Positions 1 through 5,874 of a DNA stretch of 5,874 nucleotides are shown here, piece by piece; the first letter of the stretch is position 1, and every line of letters begins with the position of its first letter. The position numbers and the translations under genes were made by a program. This DNA comes from an uncultured Collinsella sp. (GTDB lineage: Bacteria > Actinomycetota > Coriobacteriia > Coriobacteriales > Coriobacteriaceae). Below the pieces are notes generated by a model. That model had not been told where the DNA came from and did not search any database. It worked only from the letters and a program-made list of their open reading frames with translations. Location: contig CABUXM010000105.1 of the NCBI GenBank assembly GCA_902495545.1, forward strand, positions 1 to 5,874, written 5' to 3'.

Positions 1-1442
1 ACCGGCGCGGACACCTGCGGCGTCGCGCCCGATGCCCAAGCACCGCGACCGGCATCGCGAGAACCCGACGCCCGACCGCCCGCGCTACCGGACCGCTCAG
101 CCTGTGCCCGCTGGCGCTCATAGTTCTGCTCACGACGTCGTTCCGCATCCTCGCGCTTGGCGACATCGCGAAACACACGGCCCGAGCTCGCGCGCACGGT
201 CTCCAGATCCAAACCCAGCAGGTCGGCAATCTGGATAAAGTACGTGTCGATCATATAGCTATCGCGCAGCGGATAGATGAGCGTCAGCGCATCCTCGAGC
301 GCCTTGGCGCGACCGCCCGGCGTGGTGATGTCGCTCGACTCCTGCAGCGAACGGTAGACAAAGTCCATGAGCGGCTCGGCCGCGTCGATGCGCGCCTGCA
401 GCTCCTGGCCGCCGTGCGCCGTAATAAACTCCATAGGGTCGTTGCCGTCGGGCAGTACCACGCAGCGCAGGTCCATCGAATCCTGCTCGATAAACTGAAT
501 CGCGCGGCGGGCGGCCTTCTGGCCCGCGGCATCGCCATCGAACATATACACGATGCGCTTGGCAAAGCGGGTGAGCGTCTTTACATGATGCTCCGTGAGC
601 GCGGTGCCCAGCGTGGCGACAACGTTTTTAATCCCCGCCTCCCAGCAGGCGATGCAATCGGTATAGCCCTCCACCACGATGGCGGTATCCTGCGCGACGA
701 TAAACTCCTTGGCCCAATTAAAACCGTAGAGGTTTCGCTTTTTATGAAACACGCTCGTCTCGGCGGTGTTGAGGTACTTAGGCTGGCCGTCGCCCATAAT
801 GCGACCGCCAAAGGCAATGTTGTGACCCTGCTCGTCAAAGATGGGGAACATCACACGGTCGTAGAAGCGGTCGGCAAGCTGCCCGCGCCCGCGGCTCACG
901 GCAACATTGGCGTCGATCATCTCCTGCGGGGTAAAACCCGCCTGGGACAGGTGCGACACCAGCGCGTTACGGCCTGGTGCAAAGCCCAGGCAGTAGCGGC
1001 GGCAGACGTCGCCACCCATGCCGCGGCTGGCAAAGTACTCGCGCGGACGACCGTCCTTACCGCGCATAAGCATGGTGTGGTAGAACTGGGCGGTCTCGGC
1101 GCACAGATCGTAGATGCGGGCACGCTTAGTACCGCGCTCGCGGCGATCTCCGGTGTCGTGCAGCTCAATACCTGCGCGATCGGCCAAATAACGGATTGAC
1201 TCGGGAAAGCTCAGGTTCTCGCGCTTCATGATATAGGTGAAGACGTCGCCACCCTCGCCGCAGCCAAAGCAATGCCACACCTGCGTGGCGGGAATAATGT
1301 GGAAGGACGGCGTCTTTTCGCCATGGAAGGGGCAGCAGCCCCAAAACTCATGGCCGCGGGGCTTGAGCTCAACCGTTTCCTGCACGATGGCAACGAGGTC
1401 GGACGCAGCGCGTACCTGGTCTTTTTCCTCATCACTAATCAC
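1..1442 (-). CDS. dnaG: DNA primase DnaG, N-terminal 480 codons (3' end outside window)
   Basis: DnaG synthesises the short RNA primers for lagging-strand replication at the fork, working with the replicative helicase. Reading the minus strand from a GTG at 1442-1440 gives 480 codons without a stop. A CHC2 zinc finger has ligands Cys37, His40, Cys58 and Cys61 in CPFH and CFGC. The basic RNA-polymerase-domain motif (FGGR 211-214, PKYLN 221-225) follows. The TOPRIM core has VEGYTD at 257-262 (Glu258, Asp262), ATLGTA at 276-281 and FDGDAAG at 301-307 (Asp302, Asp304), then PDGNDPMEF at 331-339. Residues 426-480 form a charged, Gly/Ser/Arg-rich linker. The C-terminal helicase-binding domain should lie beyond the left edge. 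The start is chosen because it has a good Shine-Dalgarno (SD) sequence 6 nt upstream and gives the normal distance to the zinc finger. It overlaps the ribF 3' end by 8 nt. Identification is very secure; the exact start is slightly less so. Confidence 0.97.
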   Translation of the reverse strand, partial: MISDEEKDQVRAASDLVAIVQETVELKPRGHEFWGCCPFHGEKTPSFHIIPATQVWHCFGCGEGGDVFTYIMKRENLSFPESIRYLADRAGIELHDTGDRRERGTKRARIYDLCAETAQFYHTMLMRGKDGRPREYFASRGMGGDVCRRYCLGFAPGRNALVSHLSQAGFTPQEMIDANVAVSRGRGQLADRFYDRVMFPIFDEQGHNIAFGGRIMGDGQPKYLNTAETSVFHKKRNLYGFNWAKEFIVAQDTAIVVEGYTDCIACWEAGIKNVVATLGTALTEHHVKTLTRFAKRIVYMFDGDAAGQKAARRAIQFIEQDSMDLRCVVLPDGNDPMEFITAHGGQELQARIDAAEPLMDFVYRSLQESSDITTPGGRAKALEDALTLIYPLRDSYMIDTYFIQIADLLGLDLETVRASSGRVFRDVAKREDAERRREQNYERQRAQAERSGSAGGRASGSRDAGRGAWASGATPQVSAP

Positions 1443-2442
1443 GGATGCTCACCCCCTGCTCACCCAAGTTATGACGAATGTCCTCGATATTACCCTCGAC
1501 GGTCGCGATCAACTCATCCAGCGAATCGAACACACGCGAGGGACGCAGCCAGCGCGTAAACGCAAGCGAAACGGAAGCGCCGTACAGGTCGCCCGTATAA
1601 CCAATTAAGTTAGCCTCAAGATGTGCAGATGCCGCATCGTCGGCATACGTCGGCGGCAGTCCGACGTTCACGGCAGCGGGCCACGCGGTGTCATCGACCA
1701 GCACCAGACCCTCATACACGCCATCGGCAGGCACCTGAATACCGTCGGGAACCTGCAGGTTTGCCGTGGGAAAGCCCATGCCAGAACCCTCGTGACGGCC
1801 GCGAATAACACCGCCACGCACCATATACGGACGGCCGAGTAACTCAGCAGCAAGCTCCACATGGCCCTGTCCCAGCTCATGACGAATGCGGGTGGCGCAA
1901 ATGGCCTCACCGCCCTCGCAAAGCAAGTCGTGCCCGTATACGTCAACGCCGCGCTCGGCACCCCAGGCGCGCATCTCGTCAACACCAGAAGCACCGCCAC
2001 GACCCAGCCTAAAGTCGCTGCCAACGCGAATCGATCGAATGTCGACCAGACGCGACACCAGCGAGAGAAAAGCAACATGGTCAAGCGCCGCAACCTCAGG
2101 CGTAAAGGGAACGGCCACCACCGCATCGACCCCAGTTTGAGCCAGGGCATGCAGACGGTCGGCCGTCGTCATCAATTTTTGAGCGGGCGAAGGGCTCACC
2201 ACGACGTCCGGGTCGGGATCGAAGGTAACTACGACCGCCTTGCAGCCATGGGCACGGGCATCACGGACAAGCGCCGCAATGAGCTCCTGGTGTCCACGGT
2301 GAACGCCGTCGAACACGCCGATGGCAATCGATGCGGCACCCAGGTGCTCACACTTATCAAACACATCGGCAGTAACGATGCGAGCCTCGTCCGACTCGCC
2401 CGCGAAAAAGATACGCGCGAGCTCGCGAACGGACAACATCAT
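1435..2442 (-). CDS. ribF: Bifunctional riboflavin kinase / FAD synthetase RibF
   Basis: RibF phosphorylates riboflavin to FMN and adenylates FMN to FAD in the cytoplasm. The 335-residue protein has the usual two modules. The N-terminal nucleotidyltransferase module has GVFDGVHRGH at 42-51 (the HxGH signature His48/His51), TFDPDP at 73-78 and RVGSDFRLG at 139-147. The C-terminal kinase module has GMGFPTANL at 221-229 (Thr226 and Asn228 of the PTAN motif), GVYEG at 241-245, NVGLPPTY at 259-266, Glu276 and GDLYG at 284-288. The motif normally reading Ser-Ser-Thr before xIR is Cys182-Ala183-Thr184 here, which is odd. About 41 residues precede the first motif, roughly 17 more than in E. coli RibF. 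Two ATG codons stand in tandem. The first (2442) gives a 4-nt ATGA overlap with truB and the second (2439) a TGATG junction, so the start is uncertain by one codon. No FMN riboswitch can fit upstream. Confidence 0.96.
   Translation of the reverse strand: MMLSVRELARIFFAGESDEARIVTADVFDKCEHLGAASIAIGVFDGVHRGHQELIAALVRDARAHGCKAVVVTFDPDPDVVVSPSPAQKLMTTADRLHALAQTGVDAVVAVPFTPEVAALDHVAFLSLVSRLVDIRSIRVGSDFRLGRGGASGVDEMRAWGAERGVDVYGHDLLCEGGEAICATRIRHELGQGHVELAAELLGRPYMVRGGVIRGRHEGSGMGFPTANLQVPDGIQVPADGVYEGLVLVDDTAWPAAVNVGLPPTYADDAASAHLEANLIGYTGDLYGASVSLAFTRWLRPSRVFDSLDELIATVEGNIEDIRHNLGEQGVSIRD
1443..1465 (-). promoter_or_regulatory. dnaG ribosome binding site with tandem GGGTGAGC repeat
   Basis: On the minus strand GGGGGTGA (1456-1449) matches the Shine-Dalgarno consensus GGAGGTGA at seven of eight positions and lies 6 nt before the GTG start at 1442, which supports that non-ATG start. 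The octamer GGGTGAGC occurs twice, at 1465-1458 and 1454-1447, so a second weaker SD-like copy lies 11 nt upstream. Both lie inside the last codons of ribF (LGEQGVSIRD), so they must also satisfy that reading frame. Confidence 0.75.
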
Positions 2443-3371
2443 CGAACACCGCCGATTGCCTGCGGAAACACGTGCTCCATGACAAAGCGGCCGCCCTCAA
2501 TGCGGGCGAGCGCCTTGAGTCCCCCATCGAGCACCAACGCAAACGGCGCCTTCGAGGCATCGAAATCGGCAAGCGCACGCTCAACGGGAATGCGTCGGCC
2601 GCAGAGCAGGTCGTCGGCAAGATTGCCCGGCAAGTCAACACGTGTGGCGCCCAGGGCCGCAATGGGATCCAGGGCAAAGCCAGCCGCGGACTCGGGAGAA
2701 AGCTCCTCGACCGCATGACAAGCGCCAATGGAAACAACACCGGAGGCCGTGCGGCGCAGCGCGGAAATGTGCGCGGCGCTCTCGCAGGCGCGGCCCAAGT
2801 CGCGAGCGAGCGCACGGATATAGGTGCCCTTGCTTACCGAAAACGCCACGGTCCACACACACGTATCACCCTCGCCGCCCACGGCGATCAGGTCGGCGGC
2901 ATAAACCTCGACGGGGCGCGGAGGTAGATCCACCGCATTGCCCTCACGAGCAGACTTGTAGGCGCGAACGCCATTGACCGAGATAGCCGAAAAAGCCGGC
3001 GGCACCTGCATCTGCGGGCCCAGCATGGCGGCTAAGCGCTCACGAGCATAGACAGAATCGCGGAGCTCGTTGGCAACAGCCACCGTGCGGACGGCCTCGC
3101 CCTCCGCATCATCGGTATTGGTCTCGGCGCCAAACGAGATGTCGGCGACGTAGCTTTTGGTATCGAGCGTGAGCATGCCCAGCAGACGGGTGGCCTGACC
3201 CACGCCCACCACCATGACACCCGATGCCATAGGGTCGAGCGTGCCGGCATGGCCGACGCGCCGCTCATGGAGGGCGCGTCGGCATTGCGAGACCACATCG
3301 TGGGACGTGCAGCCCACCGGCTTATCGACGGCGAGCAGCATATTCAGTTGAGAAGGCGTACGACGAGCCAT
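2439..3371 (-). CDS. truB: tRNA pseudouridine(55) synthase TruB
   Basis: TruB isomerises U55 in the T-loop of elongator tRNAs to pseudouridine. The 310-residue length is close to E. coli TruB (314). Motifs appear in order. LLAVDKPVGCTSHDVV is at 12-27. GHAGTLDPMASG is at 40-51 with the catalytic Asp46. KSY at 72-74 carries the conserved active-site tyrosine Tyr74. VPPAFSAISVNGVRAY is at 123-138, and SKGTYIR is at 180-186. The C-terminal third is the less conserved RNA-binding extension. The ATG at 3371 is preferred over an internal ATG at residue 11 because it has a GGATGG Shine-Dalgarno-like element just upstream and the internal one has none. It begins 15 nt after the nrnA stop and its TGA overlaps the ribF start, so coupling to ribF is likely. 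No key residue is missing. Confidence 0.97.
   Translation of the reverse strand: MARRTPSQLNMLLAVDKPVGCTSHDVVSQCRRALHERRVGHAGTLDPMASGVMVVGVGQATRLLGMLTLDTKSYVADISFGAETNTDDAEGEAVRTVAVANELRDSVYARERLAAMLGPQMQVPPAFSAISVNGVRAYKSAREGNAVDLPPRPVEVYAADLIAVGGEGDTCVWTVAFSVSKGTYIRALARDLGRACESAAHISALRRTASGVVSIGACHAVEELSPESAAGFALDPIAALGATRVDLPGNLADDLLCGRRIPVERALADFDASKAPFALVLDGGLKALARIEGGRFVMEHVFPQAIGGVR
2447..2453 (-). promoter_or_regulatory. ribF ribosome binding site
   Basis: GGCGGTG on the minus strand differs from GGAGGTG at one base. It lies 4 nt before the first ATG (2442) and 7 nt before the second (2439). The spacing fits the second ATG slightly better, so it does not settle which of the tandem ATGs is used. 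It is within the last codons of truB. Confidence 0.6.
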
Positions 3372-3374
3372 GTA

Positions 3375-3380
3375 CCATCC
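3375..3380 (-). promoter_or_regulatory. truB ribosome binding site
   Basis: GGATGG on the minus strand lies 3 nt before the ATG at 3371, in the 15-nt gap after nrnA. It is a weak, closely spaced Shine-Dalgarno. No such element precedes the alternative in-frame ATG ten codons further on, so it favours the longer protein. Confidence 0.5.
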
Positions 3381-3386
3381 AAAAAG

Positions 3387-4430
3387 TTAAAGCTCGACGG
3401 TCACCGAAGTGGGATCCTCCCCAACCAGTTCGGCCAGCATGGGAAGTGCCACGGTGAGCGTCTCGAGAATCGTTCCGTTGTTGGAGAAACCGGCGGCAGC
3501 GGGATGTCCGCCTCCGCCAAAGGCAGCAGCGATCTCGGACACGTTAAGGTCGCCCTTGGAGCGCAGGTTGCCGCGCACCTTGGTATCGCCCTCAATGCCC
3601 TTCAGGAACAGGCAGACCTCCACGCCCATCACCGAGCGCACCACGTCAACCAGGCCGTCGCACTCATCCGAGGTGACACCGCAAGCCTCAAGGTCACTCT
3701 GGTACGCGTAGCTATACGCCACGCGCCCGTGGGCCACCGTCTTGATGCGGCCCATAACGATGGACTTGAGGTGCAAAAACTCAACGCGCATGCTCTGATA
3801 TACCTCGAGTGCCACACGCGCCGGATCGGCACCGTGAGCAACCAGTCGCGAGGCCGCATGGAACGCAGCAGCATCGGCGTTTTGGTACTGGAAACGACCG
3901 GTGTCGGTCACCAAGCCGCACAGCAAGCAAGTCGCGACGCCATCACGGGCGACAATGCCACAATTGTCCAAGAAACGGTCAATGATCATGGCGCAGGCTG
4001 CAGCTTCGACGCGCCTCAGACTGAGCTCGGCAAACTCCTCACGCGCCGGATGGTGGTCGAAACACACCACATGCTTGGAGCGACGAAGCACCTCGGCGGA
4101 ATTATTGAGACGCTCGACGACCGGTACGTCCACCGAGATGAACAGGTCCGGATTGCCAGTGTACGCAGATGCCGGCACCAGGCGATCGGAGCCTTCCATA
4201 AAGCGGTAGATACGCGGAACCGGGTCATCGTCTGCCAGCAGCAGAGCAATGTCCTTGTTGGGGAAAAACTTCATGAGCGAAAGGCCCAGACCCAATACGG
4301 AGCCCAAGGCATCGCCATCGGGAGAAGTATGTCCCGAAATCGCAATGGAGGACGCACCCTCGATGAGCTCGAGGATGCGTCGCTGAATATCTGCAGACTC
4401 GCACGAGGCGAGGTCGGCGGAATTAGTCAT
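3387..4430 (-). CDS. nrnA: DHH/DHHA1 phosphoesterase, NrnA-type oligoribonuclease/pAp phosphatase
   Basis: NrnA-family enzymes are Mn-dependent cytoplasmic phosphodiesterases. They degrade nanoRNAs of a few nucleotides and dephosphorylate pAp, and some actinobacterial members cleave cyclic di-AMP or pApA. The 347 residues carry the full DHH set: HTSPDGDALGS at 34-44 (His34, Asp38, Asp40), VDVP with Asp101 at 100-103, the signature FDHH at 124-127, and LVTDTGRF at 173-180 with Asp176. The C-terminal DHHA1 domain has RSKGDLNVSEIAAAF, then GGGGHPAAAG beginning at 305 (His309), which binds the substrate. All expected metal ligands are visible. The ATG overlaps the rbfA stop by 8 nt and is preceded by a perfect AGGAGG inside rbfA. 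The position between rbfA and truB is typical for this family. Which substrate dominates cannot be read from the sequence. Confidence 0.95.
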   Translation of the reverse strand: MTNSADLASCESADIQRRILELIEGASSIAISGHTSPDGDALGSVLGLGLSLMKFFPNKDIALLLADDDPVPRIYRFMEGSDRLVPASAYTGNPDLFISVDVPVVERLNNSAEVLRRSKHVVCFDHHPAREEFAELSLRRVEAAACAMIIDRFLDNCGIVARDGVATCLLCGLVTDTGRFQYQNADAAAFHAASRLVAHGADPARVALEVYQSMRVEFLHLKSIVMGRIKTVAHGRVAYSYAYQSDLEACGVTSDECDGLVDVVRSVMGVEVCLFLKGIEGDTKVRGNLRSKGDLNVSEIAAAFGGGGHPAAAGFSNNGTILETLTVALPMLAELVGEDPTSVTVEL

Positions 4431-4833
4431 CTAAAGCTGCCTCCTGGGCGGCATCCGCTATCGGATAGCCGTCCTCGTCCTTTTCGATCGCAAGCGTGGC
4501 GGGAACGTTTTCCAGCGCACGCGTGATGCGCTCGGCCTCATCGGTCGAACGATCGATGCGAAAATCGAGCTCGGGCGTGACACGCCAATCGAGCGAGCGA
4601 GCCAACAGGCTGCGAATACGGCCCTTGGCGCTTGCGAGCGCCTCCATGACCTCGTCGTAGCGGCTCGCATCGCACGACACGTACACGCGCGCGAACGAAC
4701 GGTCCACCGCGACCTCGACCGCGGTCAAAGTAACCAGGTCGAGACGCGGATCGGAAACCTCAAAGAGCAGGATATAACCAAGCTTCTCGCGAAGCTGCTC
4801 GCCCAGACGGCGGGTTGCCTGCGTTTGCTTCAT
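4423..4833 (-). CDS. rbfA: 30S ribosome-binding factor RbfA
   Basis: RbfA is a small KH-fold protein that binds immature 30S subunits near the 5' end of 16S rRNA and assists late maturation and cold adaptation. The 136-residue protein matches the family in length. It shows the hallmark SDPRLDLVTLTAVEVAVD followed by ARVYVSC, then a helix (MEALASAKGRIRSLLA) and the closing strand TPELDFRID. The last ~25 residues are acidic and poorly conserved. The reading frame stays open upstream into infB as far as 5217, but that part lacks family similarity and overlaps the conserved IF2 C-terminus. The ATG at 4833 is chosen because MKQTQATRRLGEQLRE is a typical RbfA beginning and an AGGGGGT element lies 6 nt upstream. 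It starts 11 nt after the infB stop and overlaps nrnA by 8 nt at its end. Confidence 0.96.
   Translation of the reverse strand: MKQTQATRRLGEQLREKLGYILLFEVSDPRLDLVTLTAVEVAVDRSFARVYVSCDASRYDEVMEALASAKGRIRSLLARSLDWRVTPELDFRIDRSTDEAERITRALENVPATLAIEKDEDGYPIADAAQEAALDD
4440..4445 (-). promoter_or_regulatory. nrnA ribosome binding site (perfect AGGAGG)
   Basis: A perfect AGGAGG core lies 9 nt before the nrnA ATG at 4430, embedded in the rbfA codons for its C-terminal residues. It is the strongest Shine-Dalgarno seen in the window and suggests that nrnA initiates efficiently even though its start overlaps the rbfA stop. Confidence 0.8.
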
Positions 4834-4839
4834 AGCGCT

Positions 4840-4846
4840 ACCCCCT
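4840..4846 (-). promoter_or_regulatory. rbfA ribosome binding site overlapping the infB stop
   Basis: AGGGGGT on the minus strand lies 6 nt before the rbfA ATG at 4833 and shares bases with the TAG stop of infB. This position decides the rbfA start against the open frame that continues upstream into infB, and it is consistent with reinitiation by ribosomes finishing infB. Confidence 0.7.
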
Positions 4847-5874
4847 ACTCGGTACGGGCAACCTGGTCGATGCGGTAACCCTCGATCTGGTCGCCGGGCT
4901 TGATGTCCTGGAAGTTCTCCAAGCCAATGCCGCCCTCGGAACCGCTCTTGAGGCTCTTGGCCTCGTCCTTGTAGTGGCGCATCGAGGCGATCTTGCCGTT
5001 GAAGACCACGATGCCGTCGCGCACCAGGCGCACGGAATCGGTCGCGGCGATCTCGCCCTCTTCGACGCGGACACCGGCGGCGATACCGACTTTGGGCACC
5101 TTGAAGGTGTCCAGGACGGTCGCGGTACCCGTGGCGACCTCGACCTCGGTGGGCTTGAGCATGCCGATACGGGCCGCGTCGAGCTCCTCGAGGCACTTGT
5201 AGATGACGTCGTAGCAACGGATCTCGACACCCTCGCGCTCGGCGGCGGAGCGGGCCTTACCGTCGGGACGGACGCCAAAGCCGATGATGATGGCGTTGGA
5301 GGCGTCGGCCAGGACGACGTCGGTCTCGTTGATGGCGCCGACCGCGGAGTGGATCGTGTTGATGCGTACCTCGGACTGATCCATCTTGTCGAGGGAGTCC
5401 TGAAGGGCCTCGATGGAGCCCTGGACGTCGGCCTTGATGATCAGGTTGAGCTCCTTGACCTCGGCGTCGGCAATGGTCTCGAAGAGGTTCTCGAGCGTGA
5501 CGTGCTTGACGCGGCTCTGCTCCTCGATACGGGCCTTGAGCGAACGCTCGTCGGCAAGGGCGCGAGCCTCGCGCTCATCCTCGAACACGCGGAACTCGTC
5601 GCCGGCGTTGGGCACGGACTGCAGGCCCAGGATCTCGACAGCGTCGGAGGGACCGGCCTCGGTGACGGCGCGACCCTTGGGGTCGAGCATGGCGCGGACG
5701 CGGCCGTAGGTGAGGCCAGCGACCAGCGTATCGCCCACGTGCAGGGTACCGCGGGTCACGAGCACGGTAGCGACCGAGCCGCGGCCCTTGTCGAGCTTGG
5801 CCTCGAGGACGTTGCCGGAGGCAAAGGTGTCCGGGTTAGCCTTGAGCTCGAGCACGTCTGCCTGGAGCAGCACG
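4845..5874 (-). CDS. infB: Translation initiation factor IF2, C-terminal 342 residues (5' end outside window)
   Basis: IF2 is the GTPase that brings fMet-tRNA to the 30S P site and promotes subunit joining. Only the part after the G domain is present (residues numbered from the first full codon, 5873). Domain II has VLLQADVLELKA at 1-12, LDKGRGSVATVLV at 27-39, YGRVRAM at 56-62 and EILGL at 80-84. A charged helix at about 99-125 leads to domain III, with LNLIIKADVQGSIEAL at 142-157 and SNAIIIGFGVRP at 192-203. The C2 domain that contacts initiator tRNA has FKVPKVG at 257-263, VRLVRDG at 281-287, MRHYKDE at 298-304 and EGGIGLENFQDIKPGD at 313-328. Two positions that are cysteine in E. coli IF2 are Val268 and Gly314 here. 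The GTG at 5873 is an internal valine codon, not a start. The frame is intact to the TAG at 4847-4845. Confidence 0.97.
   Translation of the reverse strand, partial: VLLQADVLELKANPDTFASGNVLEAKLDKGRGSVATVLVTRGTLHVGDTLVAGLTYGRVRAMLDPKGRAVTEAGPSDAVEILGLQSVPNAGDEFRVFEDEREARALADERSLKARIEEQSRVKHVTLENLFETIADAEVKELNLIIKADVQGSIEALQDSLDKMDQSEVRINTIHSAVGAINETDVVLADASNAIIIGFGVRPDGKARSAAEREGVEIRCYDVIYKCLEELDAARIGMLKPTEVEVATGTATVLDTFKVPKVGIAAGVRVEEGEIAATDSVRLVRDGIVVFNGKIASMRHYKDEAKSLKSGSEGGIGLENFQDIKPGDQIEGYRIDQVARTE

Noticed and set aside
414..1199. Plus-strand open frame of 261 codons opposite dnaG
   Set aside because: It is the complement of the DnaG zinc-finger-to-TOPRIM region, whose minus-strand reading is unmistakable. 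It has no motif of its own.
1226..1435. Minus-strand open frame starting at GTG-ATG right after the ribF stop
   Set aside because: It is the dnaG region in the wrong frame. The frame from GTG 1442 gives the zinc finger and TOPRIM motifs without interruption.
2443..2520. FMN riboswitch ahead of ribF
   Set aside because: ribF overlaps truB by 4 nt and the upstream sequence is conserved truB coding. There is no leader in which such an element could fold.
1861..2718. Plus-strand open frame of 285 codons opposite ribF and truB
   Set aside because: Antisense to two secure genes, no recognisable motif, and composition as expected from a complementary frame.
3372..3410. Possible terminator between nrnA and truB (T-run on the minus strand with a CAC-TTCG-GTG hairpin upstream)
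   Set aside because: The stem is only about 3 bp and lies inside nrnA codons, the T-run is 5 bases, and truB starts within 15 nt. It is not a convincing intrinsic terminator.
3249..4526. Long plus-strand open frame of 425 codons opposite truB, nrnA and rbfA
   Set aside because: It lies antisense to three proteins with complete family motifs, crosses their boundaries, and shows no recognisable domain. GC-rich codon bias on the coding strand removes stops from the opposite frame.
4834..5217. Upstream extension of the rbfA frame into infB, suggesting a longer or fused RbfA
   Set aside because: The extension is Arg/Pro/Gly-rich out-of-frame infB sequence with no family similarity. The proper RbfA start at 4833 has its own ribosome binding site.
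1..5874. A novel defence, mobile or otherwise undescribed multi-gene system
   Set aside because: All of the sequence except 26 nt of gaps is accounted for by six well-known housekeeping genes in intact frames. There are no inverted terminal repeats, transposase or integrase motifs, CRISPR-like repeats or unknown genes.

Overview
This window is a stretch of bacterial housekeeping operon. Every gene I can support is on the minus strand, so transcription runs from position 5874 down to position 1. The DNA is GC-rich with strongly GC-biased third codon positions. That bias, the gene order and the protein sequences suggest a high-GC Gram-positive, most likely a gut Coriobacteriia member such as Collinsella. 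The taxon is an inference from general familiarity; no search was run.

In transcription order the layout is: the C-terminal part of infB (translation initiation factor IF2, cut by the right edge); rbfA (30S ribosome maturation factor); a DHH/DHHA1 phosphoesterase of the NrnA type; truB (tRNA pseudouridine-55 synthase); ribF (bifunctional riboflavin kinase/FAD synthetase); and the first 480 codons of dnaG (DNA primase, cut by the left edge). infB-rbfA-nrnA-truB-ribF is a widely conserved order. The less usual part is that dnaG directly follows ribF, where many bacteria have rpsO-pnp.

The genes are packed tightly: gaps of 11 and 15 nt, and overlaps of 8, 4 and 8 nt. There is no room for internal terminators, promoters or an FMN riboswitch ahead of ribF. 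The window therefore looks like one polycistronic unit with probable translational coupling at the overlaps. Functionally it joins translation initiation (IF2), small-subunit maturation (RbfA), nanoRNA/pAp or cyclic-dinucleotide turnover (NrnA), tRNA modification (TruB), flavin cofactor synthesis (RibF) and replication priming (DnaG).

I found no mobile element, CRISPR array, RNA gene, toxin-antitoxin pair or unknown gene system. No stretch longer than 15 nt is without a gene. The observations most worth a second look are residue-level: two conserved cysteines of the IF2 initiator-tRNA-binding domain are replaced, the RibF adenylyltransferase Ser-Ser-Thr motif reads Cys-Ala-Thr, and dnaG is overlapped with ribF.
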